NCBI RefSeq assembly: GCF_036108815.1
Contig: NZ_CP107985.1
Span: forward strand, 2,170,001-2,234,000
Source: Streptomyces sp. NBC_00353
GTDB lineage: Bacteria > Actinomycetota > Actinomycetes > Streptomycetales > Streptomycetaceae
Length of the DNA stretch: 64,000 nucleotides
Direction of reading: 5' to 3'
Below the pieces are notes generated by a model that saw only the letters and a program-made list of their open reading frames with translations, searched no databases and was not told where the DNA came from. This document shows, in pieces, positions 58,115 to 64,000 of the stretch (positions are counted from its first letter, which is position 1; the number at the start of each line of letters is the position of its first letter). The position numbers and the translations under genes are program-made.

Positions 58115-59086
58115 ATGACGGACATCGAACACCCCGAGTCCTGGCACGGGTTGCCGGTCCTCACGCTGCCCGGCCCCGACCTGCCGCACGCTGATCCTCT
58201 CCCGGCGGCGGACGCGGTCGCCTGGCGGCTGGAGAGCGCCTGGCAGGACGACCTGACGTTTGCCGCACTGTGGGAGCACTTCCTCGACACGGTGGACACG
58301 ACCGCGGTGCGGGCCCTGCTGATCGGCCCCTGGTGGGAGGAGGACTACACCCCCCTCGCGCCGGTCGTCGAGCTGCTGTGTGCTCATGCGGACCGCTTCC
58401 CGTCCCTGAGGGCGCTCTTCCTCGCCGATGTCGTCAGCGAGGAGTGCGAGCTCTCGTGGCTGCAGATGTCCGACATCACCCCTGTGGTCGAGGCGTTCGA
58501 GCACCTGGAGGAGTTGACCGTACGCGGATGCGGCGAGCCGATCGAGGGCACGGAGATCCTCGGCCTGCAGCCGGTGCGGCACACATCGCTCAGGTCGCTT
58601 CGGTTCGAGTCGGGCGGGCTCCCGGCCGGCGTCGTGCGGGCGATCGGTGCTTCGGAGCTGCCCGCGCTGGAGCATCTCGAACTCTGGCTGGGCGTCACCG
58701 AGTACGGCGGCGACTCGACGGTCGACGACCTCGCCCCGCTGCTGTCCGGTGCCGCGTTCCCGAAGCTGCGCCATCTGGGTCTGCAGAACAGCGAGATCCA
58801 GGACGAGATCGCGGCCGCGGTGGCCTCGGCCCCGGTCGTCGCCCACCTGGAGTCGCTCTCCCTCGCGATGGGGACCCTCAGCGACAACGGCGCCGAGTCG
58901 CTGCTCGCGGGCCAGCCCCTCACTCATCTGACCTCGCTGGATCTGCACCATCACTACATCAGCGACCCGTTGGTCGACCGGCTCAGGGGTCTGATCGGAC
59001 CGGACCGGGTGAACGGCGAACCGCACGAGGTGGAGTACTGGGATCCGGATGAGGACGACGAGCGTTATGTCGCCGTCTCCGAGTAG
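58115..59086 (+). CDS. STM4015 family leucine-rich-repeat-like protein, copy 2
   Basis: A 323-residue paralogue of the previous gene, starting 6 bp after it (GGAG at 58102, ATG 58115). The same blocks occur in order: TAVRALLIGPWWEEDYTPLA, FPSLRALFLADVVSEECELS, LRSLRFESGGLPAGVVRAIG, LPALEHLELWLGVTEYGGDS and FPKLRHLGLQNSEIQDEIAA. The end is DEDDERYVAVSE, with the same R-Y-x-x-V-x-E finish as copy 1 although the residues just before differ. An acidic stretch precedes the tail. The tandem copy suggests two targets or a heterodimer. The 3' end overlaps the STM4014-like gene by 20 bp. Confidence 0.85.
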   Translation: MTDIEHPESWHGLPVLTLPGPDLPHADPLPAADAVAWRLESAWQDDLTFAALWEHFLDTVDTTAVRALLIGPWWEEDYTPLAPVVELLCAHADRFPSLRALFLADVVSEECELSWLQMSDITPVVEAFEHLEELTVRGCGEPIEGTEILGLQPVRHTSLRSLRFESGGLPAGVVRAIGASELPALEHLELWLGVTEYGGDSTVDDLAPLLSGAAFPKLRHLGLQNSEIQDEIAAAVASAPVVAHLESLSLAMGTLSDNGAESLLAGQPLTHLTSLDLHHHYISDPLVDRLRGLIGPDRVNGEPHEVEYWDPDEDDERYVAVSE

Positions 59087-60221
59087 CCCGGGCGGTCCGG
59101 TGCCACGCTTTGCCGTCGTCGGCGTTCCCGGGAACCGTCGGGTGACGCTGTTCCAGGACGCGGTACGCGCCGCCGGGCTGCCGGCCGCGCGGGTCGTGCC
59201 CTGGCCGGCGGTGCTGCGCGGCGAGGCGGCGTTCCGGCCGGGCGAGACCGTACGGATGGACTCGCCCGGTGAGGATGCCGAGGTGGAACGGCTGCTGCGG
59301 GCGGTGGACGATCCGACGAGGGTCGAGGGCACCGCTCTCTGGTATGCCCACTTCACCGCGGCCGTACGGGAGGTGGCGCGGGCGGCAGCTGAGGCCGGTG
59401 CCGAGTTGCTCGACGATCCGGGCGATGTGGCGGTGCTGTTCGACAAGCGGCTCTGCCATGGCGTACTGGACGGCGCCGCAGTTCCCGTGCCTGCGTCCGC
59501 GACCTCCGGGGCCGGGGCGCCCGTGGTCCGCGGCTGGGCGGACGTGCGTGCGCTGATGGCCGGGCACGGTATGCCGCGGGCCTTCGTGAAGCTCGCGCAC
59601 GGCTCGTCCGCCTCGGGGGTGCTCGCCGTGGAGACGGCCGGGCCGGGCCGCGTGCGGGCGACGACGTCGGTGGAGCGCGACGCCGCCGGGCGGCTCTTCA
59701 ACTCGTTGCGGGTACGCCGCTGTACGACGGAGCGCGAGGTGGCGGCGATCGTCGACACGCTCGCACCGGACGGACTGCACATCGAGCGCTGGCTGCCCAA
59801 GGCATCGCAGCATGGGCGGTCGGCGGATCTGCGGGTCGTGGTGGTGGCAGGTCGCGCGACCCATGCCGTCGTACGGACCAGCCGCTCCCCCATGACCAAT
59901 CTTCACCTGGGCGGGGAGCGCGGAAGTCTTGACGAGGTCCGCGCGGCCGTCCGGGCGGCGGGCGGCAGCTGGGCCGAGGTCCTCGCCGTGTGCGAGCGGG
60001 CCGCCGCCTGCTTCCCGGAGACGCTGTGCGTGGCCGTCGATCTGCTGCCCGCGACGGGCTGGCGTCGGTTCGCCGTCGGCGAGGTCAACGCCTTCGGCGA
60101 TCTGCTGCCACGCCTGACCGGCCTCCCGGGCAGTGGCGCCGAGGGTCTGGACACCTATGCGGCGCAGGTCGCCGCCGTACTGAACAGAGCAAGGAACCAC
60201 CGTGCAACCACCACTGCCTGA
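59067..60221 (+). CDS. STM4014 family protein with ATP-grasp fold
   Basis: A 384-residue protein. From about residue 120 it has the features of a RimK-like ATP-grasp enzyme: DDPGDVAVLFDKRLCHGVLD, the nucleotide-binding AFVKLAHGSSASGV, IERWLPKA with DLRVVVVAGRATHAVVR, RSPMTNLHLGGERG, and AVDLLP...FAVGEVNAFGDLL with metal-binding D and E/N. ATP-grasp enzymes join a carboxylate to an amine or thiol through an acyl phosphate. ATG 59067 lies inside the end of the STM4015 copy 2 gene; ATG 59049 or GTG 59100 are alternatives. It overlaps the next gene by 20 bp. The partner set suggests it modifies a peptide or protein; this is inference. Confidence 0.8.
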   Translation: MSPSPSSPGGPVPRFAVVGVPGNRRVTLFQDAVRAAGLPAARVVPWPAVLRGEAAFRPGETVRMDSPGEDAEVERLLRAVDDPTRVEGTALWYAHFTAAVREVARAAAEAGAELLDDPGDVAVLFDKRLCHGVLDGAAVPVPASATSGAGAPVVRGWADVRALMAGHGMPRAFVKLAHGSSASGVLAVETAGPGRVRATTSVERDAAGRLFNSLRVRRCTTEREVAAIVDTLAPDGLHIERWLPKASQHGRSADLRVVVVAGRATHAVVRTSRSPMTNLHLGGERGSLDEVRAAVRAAGGSWAEVLAVCERAAACFPETLCVAVDLLPATGWRRFAVGEVNAFGDLLPRLTGLPGSGAEGLDTYAAQVAAVLNRARNHRATTTA

Positions 60222-61074
60222 TACCGGCGCCTCCCCCACCGACGCCCGGAACCCGGACATGAGCGAGATCGTGGGCAGCCACGATCTGTTGCTGATCACG
60301 CTCGACACCCTGCGGTACGACGTGGCGGCGGAGCTCGCCGCCGCCGGCCGCATCCCTCATCTGGCCCGTCATCTCCCGGGCGGAGCATGGGAGGAGCGGC
60401 ATGCTCCCGGCAGCTTCACGTACGCCTCCCACCAGGCGATCTTCGCGGGCTTCCTGCCGACGCCCGCTGCCCCCGGCCCGCATCCGCGGCTGTTCGCGGC
60501 GCGTTTCGCGGGCAGTGAGACCACGGCCTCCCGCACCTTTGTCTTCGACACCCCCGATCTGGTGTCCGCTCTCGCCGGGGCCGGTTACCGCACGGTGTGC
60601 ATCGGTGGCGTCGGGTTCTTCAACCGGCAGGGCCCGCTCGGTTCGGTTCTGCCGGGCATGTTCCAGGAGAGCCACTGGGAACCGGAGTTCGGGGTTGCGT
60701 CGCCCACTTCCTTCGAGGCCCAGGTGGCCCGGGCCGAGCAGGTCGTGGCCCGGCTTCCGGCCGAACAGCGGCTGTTCCTCTTCGTCAACGTGTCGGCGCT
60801 GCACCAGCCCAACTGGTTCCACCGGACGGGCGCCACCCCGGAGGCGGGTGACTCCCGCGCCACGCATGCCGCCGCCCTGGAGTACGTCGACGCGCACATC
60901 GGCCGGCTCTTCACCGTCGCGGGCAGCCGCCGCCGTTGCTTCGCCATCGTCTGCTCCGACCACGGCACGGCGTACGGGGACGACGGCTACACCGGTCACC
61001 GGCTCGGCCACGAGTCCGTCTGGACCGTTCCGTACGCGCACTTCTTCCTGGAACCGGGGGCCACCGCATGCTGA
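60202..61074 (+). CDS. STM4013 family hydrolase (alkaline phosphatase/sulfatase fold)
   Basis: A 290-residue protein of the alkaline phosphatase superfamily. Metal ligands and nucleophile region: LLLITLDTLRYD near 29-40, APGSFTYASHQAIFAGFLPT near 68-87, and the C-terminal IVCSDHGTAYGDDGYTGHRL with the D-H-G metal site. It lacks a signal peptide, so it should act in the cytosol, unlike most sulfatases. It may hydrolyse a phosphate or sulfate ester or transfer a phospho group made by the system. The start is GTG 60202 with AAGGA 6 nt upstream. It overlaps its neighbours on both sides. Confidence 0.85.
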   Translation: MQPPLPDTGASPTDARNPDMSEIVGSHDLLLITLDTLRYDVAAELAAAGRIPHLARHLPGGAWEERHAPGSFTYASHQAIFAGFLPTPAAPGPHPRLFAARFAGSETTASRTFVFDTPDLVSALAGAGYRTVCIGGVGFFNRQGPLGSVLPGMFQESHWEPEFGVASPTSFEAQVARAEQVVARLPAEQRLFLFVNVSALHQPNWFHRTGATPEAGDSRATHAAALEYVDAHIGRLFTVAGSRRRCFAIVCSDHGTAYGDDGYTGHRLGHESVWTVPYAHFFLEPGATAC

Positions 61075-62432
61075 CGAGTCAGCCGACCATCCGTCCGTAC
61101 CAGAGCTATGTCTACGCCTATCCGCACAAGACGGCGTACGGAAGGCTCGACGCACACCCCGCCGGGCGGCCCGCACTGCGCGAATTGTGGGCAGCGGAGC
61201 GCAAGGACGCGCTGTCGCTCTATCTCCACATACCGTTCTGCGAGGTCCGCTGCGGCTTCTGCAACCTCTTCACCAGAATCGGCGCTCCCGATGAACTGAC
61301 GACCCGCTACCTCGACGCGCTGGAGCGACAGGCCACCGCCGTCCGGGACGCGCTGGGGGACGAGTCGCCGGTACGGTTCGCCGCGGCGGCGTTCGGCGGC
61401 GGCACCCCCACCTTTCTGACCGCCGCGGAACTGGAGCGGCTCTGCGACATCGCGGAGCAGCGGATGGGTGCCGACCTGCGCTCGGTACCGCTGTCGGTCG
61501 AGACGTCGCCGTCGACCGCGACGGCCGACCGGCTGGCCGTTCTCGCCGACCGCGGGACGACCAGGATCAGCATCGGCGTACAGAGCTTCGTCGACGCGGA
61601 AGCCCGCGCGGCGGTCCGCCCGCAGCACCGCGCCGATGTGGAAGCCGCCCTCGGCCGGATCCGTGACGTGCGCATCCCGGTCCTCAACATCGACCTGATC
61701 TACGGCATCGACGGGCAGACGGAGGACAGCTGGCGCACCTCGCTGGACGCCGCGCTCGGCTGGCAGCCGGAGCAGCTCTATCTCTATCCGCTGTACGTGC
61801 GCCCGCTGACCGGTCTGGGCCGGTTCGGCGCCGACGTCGAGGCCGCGGCGGACGCGGCGTGGGACGAGCAGCGGCTGCGGCTGTACCGGGCGGGCCGGGA
61901 CCATCTTCTCGCCCACGGCTACGAGCAGGTGTCGATGCGGATGTTCCGCCGCGCGGACGCCCCGCAGGAGGGCCCCGCCGACTACGCGTGCCAGACGGAC
62001 GGCATGATCGGCCTGGGCTGCGGCGCCCGTTCGTACACCACACGGCTGCACTACTCGTTCGACTACGCGGTGGAGATGCGTGAGGTGCGGGCGATCATCG
62101 ACGGCTACACCGCCACCGAGGACTTCTCACGCGCCGAAGTGGGCCGCTACGTCGACGGCGACGAGGCGCGCAGACGCCATCTCCTGCAGTCGCTGCTCCA
62201 GGCCCGGGGGCTGCAACCGGCCGACTACCGCGAGCGGTTCGGCACCTTGCCCGGTGACGACTTCCGCGTCGAGCTGGACCGGTTCGAGGCGCGCGGCTGG
62301 CTGGACGGCGCCGCCGACGCGGCCGGGCTGCTGCGGCTGTCGCCCGAGGGCCTCGCACACTCCGACGCCCTGGGTCCCGAGCTGTTCTCCCCCGCCGTAC
62401 GGGCCGCGATGGCCGCGTACGAACTGAAGTGA
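61068..62432 (+). CDS. STM4012 family radical SAM protein (HemN-like)
   Basis: A 454-residue radical SAM enzyme. The [4Fe-4S] motif is C58-x3-C62-x2-C65 (FCEVRCGFCNLF), preceded by LYLHIPF as in HemN-type enzymes. AAAFGGGTPTFLTAAELERL, SVETSP, RISIGVQSF and LNIDLIYGIDGQTEDSW follow the HemN barrel order. The last 70 residues form a HemN-C-like winged domain (LLQSLLQARGLQPADYRERF). HemN-type relatives include methyltransferases, cyclopropanases and coproporphyrinogen oxidase; none is indicated here. ATG 61068 overlaps the previous gene by 7 bp. It is one of two radical SAM enzymes in the operon. Confidence 0.92.
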   Translation: MLTSQPTIRPYQSYVYAYPHKTAYGRLDAHPAGRPALRELWAAERKDALSLYLHIPFCEVRCGFCNLFTRIGAPDELTTRYLDALERQATAVRDALGDESPVRFAAAAFGGGTPTFLTAAELERLCDIAEQRMGADLRSVPLSVETSPSTATADRLAVLADRGTTRISIGVQSFVDAEARAAVRPQHRADVEAALGRIRDVRIPVLNIDLIYGIDGQTEDSWRTSLDAALGWQPEQLYLYPLYVRPLTGLGRFGADVEAAADAAWDEQRLRLYRAGRDHLLAHGYEQVSMRMFRRADAPQEGPADYACQTDGMIGLGCGARSYTTRLHYSFDYAVEMREVRAIIDGYTATEDFSRAEVGRYVDGDEARRRHLLQSLLQARGLQPADYRERFGTLPGDDFRVELDRFEARGWLDGAADAAGLLRLSPEGLAHSDALGPELFSPAVRAAMAAYELK

Positions 62433-63358
62433 GCGCACCCATGGACCTGACGATCCTGTACCGCGGTCCACTGGCGTCGTGCGACTACGACTGCCCGTAC
62501 TGCCCGTTCGCGAAGCGGCGCGACAGTCCGCAGCAGCTGCGTACGGACCGTGCCGCGCTGGAGCGGTTCACCGCGTGGGTGGCGGCGCCGACCGGCGACC
62601 GGATCTCGGTGCTGTTCACGCCATGGGGCGAGGGGCTGGTCCGCTCCTGGTACCGCCGGGCGCTGGTCGAACTCGCGCAGCTGCCGCACATCGGCCGGGT
62701 CGCGATCCAGACCAATCTCAGCGGCCGCACGCGGTGGCTGGCCGAGGCGGGTGGGGCCGCCCGCGACAAGATCGCGCTGTGGTGCACCTACCACCCGGGA
62801 CAGACGCCGTACGACCGCTTCCTCGCCAAGTGCCGGGAGCTGACCGGCCTCGGTGTCCGGTACAGCGTCGGTGTCGTCGGTCTCGACGAGCATCTCGACG
62901 AGGCGCGGCGGCTCCGTGCCGACCTGCCCGGCGAGGTCTATCTCTGGGTCAACGCGGCCGAGGGGCGGAGCTACACGGACGAGGAGGCGGACCGCTGGAC
63001 GGCCCTCGACCCCCTCTTCCCGTACAGCCGGGATCCGCATCGCTCGGCCGGAATGCCGTGCCGGACCGGCGAGTCGGTCATCTCGGTGGACGGGGACGGG
63101 ACGGTCCGCCGCTGCCACTTCGTCCCGGCCGAGCTCGGCAATCTCTACGACGGCAGCTACCGGCGGGCGTTGGGCCCGCGGGCCTGTCCGCTCGCCGTGT
63201 GCGACTGCCACATCGGATATGTGCATCTGGAGACGCTGCCGCTGTACGACGTCTTCGCAGGCGGCGTACTGGAACGCATACCGGCCGGCCGGGCGCCCGA
63301 ACCGGCGCACCGGGATCAAGCGTTGCTGCCGTTGTTCCCGGTCGCCGGACGGGCCTGA
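62429..63358 (+). CDS. STM4011 family radical SAM protein with extra C-terminal cysteines
   Basis: A 309-residue radical SAM protein. The cluster motif is C18-x3-C22-x2-C25 (CDYDCPYCPF), close to the N-terminus. TPWGEGLVRSWYRRALVELA and AIQTNLSGRTRWLAEAGGAA form the barrel. The C-terminus has five more cysteines: C211 (MPCRTG), C229 (RRCHFV) and C253, C258, C260 (ACPLAVCDCHIG). This resembles the auxiliary-cluster tails (SPASM/twitch-like) of peptide-modifying radical SAM enzymes such as those making sactipeptides. The start is GTG 62429, overlapping the STM4012-like stop (GTGA). It is the last gene of the operon before a strong terminator. Confidence 0.9.
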   Translation: MSAPMDLTILYRGPLASCDYDCPYCPFAKRRDSPQQLRTDRAALERFTAWVAAPTGDRISVLFTPWGEGLVRSWYRRALVELAQLPHIGRVAIQTNLSGRTRWLAEAGGAARDKIALWCTYHPGQTPYDRFLAKCRELTGLGVRYSVGVVGLDEHLDEARRLRADLPGEVYLWVNAAEGRSYTDEEADRWTALDPLFPYSRDPHRSAGMPCRTGESVISVDGDGTVRRCHFVPAELGNLYDGSYRRALGPRACPLAVCDCHIGYVHLETLPLYDVFAGGVLERIPAGRAPEPAHRDQALLPLFPVAGRA

Positions 63359-63363
63359 ACGAA

Positions 63364-63395
63364 CCGGACGGGCTTCGGCGGACAAGCCCGTCCGG
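63364..63395. terminator. Bidirectional terminator at the end of the STM operon
   Basis: CCGGACGGGCTT (63364-63375) pairs with AAGCCCGTCCGG (63384-63395), a perfect 12-bp stem with an 8-nt loop. It separates the convergent radical SAM and SGNH hydrolase genes. Confidence 0.8.
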
Positions 63396-63416
63396 CCGAA
63401 GAGGACACCGCGCCGA

Positions 63417-64000
63417 TTACAGCGGCAGCAGGTCGGGCCGCTTCGCCTCGACGTGGTCACCGGAGGACTCGCCGCGCAGCCGCCGCCCGATCCACGGCAC
63501 CAGATATTCGCGCGCCCAGTGGATGTCGTCGCGCCGCACCTCGAGCGTGCCGCGCTGCGCCTGCGGCGGCCACTCCTGGTCGGGGTCGGCCGGCACGTCG
63601 AGGCCGAGGACCTGGGCGGCGCGCAGCGCGACCCGGGTGTGTCCCTCGGGCGACAGATGGAGCCGGTCGTCGTCCCAGGCGCGCCTGTCCTGCACGGACC
63701 GCAGTGACCACAGGTCGAGGACCGGGCAGTCGTAGCGGTCGGCGATGGACCGCACATGGGCGGTGTAGGTGGCGATCTTGCCGCGCAGGTGGCGCAGCAC
63801 GGGAACGCCCCGGGTGTCGAAGCCGGTCGTGACCATGACGGTGCCGACCGACCGGGTCAGGTCGGCGACCGCGCGCTCGAAGCGCTCGGCCACGTCGTCG
63901 GGGTCGGTGCCGGGCCGGATGATGTCGTTGCCGCCCGCGCAGAAGCTCACCAGGTCGGGGGCGAGCTCCTTGGCGCGCGGCACCTGCTCCTCGACTATCT
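63417..64000 (-). CDS. SGNH/GDSL hydrolase (5' end outside the window)
   Basis: The last 194 residues or so of an SGNH-fold esterase/lipase are visible; the start lies beyond the window edge. Block III is CAGGNDIIRPG (GxND) and block V is DDRLHLSPEGHTRVA (DxxH), giving the catalytic D and H. The nucleophile block GDS is upstream of the window. The end (VRRDDIHWAREYLVPWIGRR) is typical of Streptomyces members. It probably hydrolyses a short-chain ester. It converges with the STM operon. Confidence 0.88.
   Translation of the reverse strand, partial: IVEEQVPRAKELAPDLVSFCAGGNDIIRPGTDPDDVAERFERAVADLTRSVGTVMVTTGFDTRGVPVLRHLRGKIATYTAHVRSIADRYDCPVLDLWSLRSVQDRRAWDDDRLHLSPEGHTRVALRAAQVLGLDVPADPDQEWPPQAQRGTLEVRRDDIHWAREYLVPWIGRRLRGESSGDHVEAKRPDLLPL

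Noticed and set aside
57443..59899. An 818-codon minus-strand frame across the STM4015 genes
   Set aside because: It is Ser/Arg/Thr-rich with no motif and is antisense to two paralogous proteins whose similarity proves the plus-strand frame.
55567..63358. Classification of the STM operon as a classical RiPP cluster
   Set aside because: No short precursor peptide gene, leader-binding domain or exporter is visible in or next to the operon; the leucine-rich proteins are the only candidate substrates.

Overview
The window reads as chromosomal DNA of a high-GC actinomycete, most likely Streptomyces or a close relative. Third codon positions are G/C rich and GTG/TTG starts are common. It carries a complete conservon (cvnABCD), a SpoIIE/HATPase phosphatase, many TetR and LacI regulators, Tat- and Sec-exported enzymes and an IS1341-type TnpB element. 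The genus is inferred from this content, not from a marker gene.

Layout. 1-10.1 kb is a redox and detoxification block: two TetR regulators, nitronate monooxygenase, a HAD hydrolase, a GAF-GAF-SpoIIE-HATPase phosphatase, an Ohr peroxidase, a zinc alcohol dehydrogenase and a luciferase-like monooxygenase. Several promoters carry clear dyad or repeat operators. 10.1-14.5 kb is a decay zone: a frameshifted gene split by a TnpB element, a secreted phospholipase D-like protein and relics of two transposases next to a tRNA-Pro. 14.7-16.3 kb holds a split transketolase. 16.5-26.1 kb is one LacI-governed region: a secreted ThuA/sugar-dehydrogenase fusion, a Tat-exported sugar isomerase-like protein and an NMT1/THI5-type ABC importer. 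A 14-bp perfect palindrome occurs at both ends of that region.

26.2-42.3 kb looks like a polysaccharide or glycoprotein utilisation locus. It has a beta-helix protein with a discoidin-like domain, an M1 aminopeptidase, an Lpl-type oligosaccharide importer, a 2-hydroxyacid dehydrogenase, its own LacI regulator, a frameshifted M60 (mucinase-like) peptidase, a PL8 lyase and a DUF2264 protein. A shared 10-mer sits in the promoter of the importer operon and in front of the peptidase/lyase genes, so the LacI protein probably controls both arms.

42.3-46 kb is the conservon with an attached half-GAF protein. 46.4-54.8 kb holds a tiny secreted protein ending in YPV repeats, a metallo-beta-lactamase-fold hydrolase, an F420/PPOX-type protein, a carboxymuconolactone decarboxylase-like protein, a Glu/Leu/Phe/Val-type dehydrogenase and a large secreted subtilisin.

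55.5-63.4 kb is the most intriguing part. A tightly overlapping operon encodes two STM4015-type leucine-rich proteins, an STM4014-like ATP-grasp protein, an STM4013-like phosphatase/sulfatase-fold hydrolase and two radical SAM enzymes (STM4012-like and STM4011-like). It is flanked by divergent DUF6745-like and small unknown genes. To my knowledge this conserved set has no assigned function. Both leucine-rich proteins end in the same pattern (R-Y-x-x-V-x-E), which suggests they could be substrates of the enzymes. The window ends inside an SGNH hydrolase gene.
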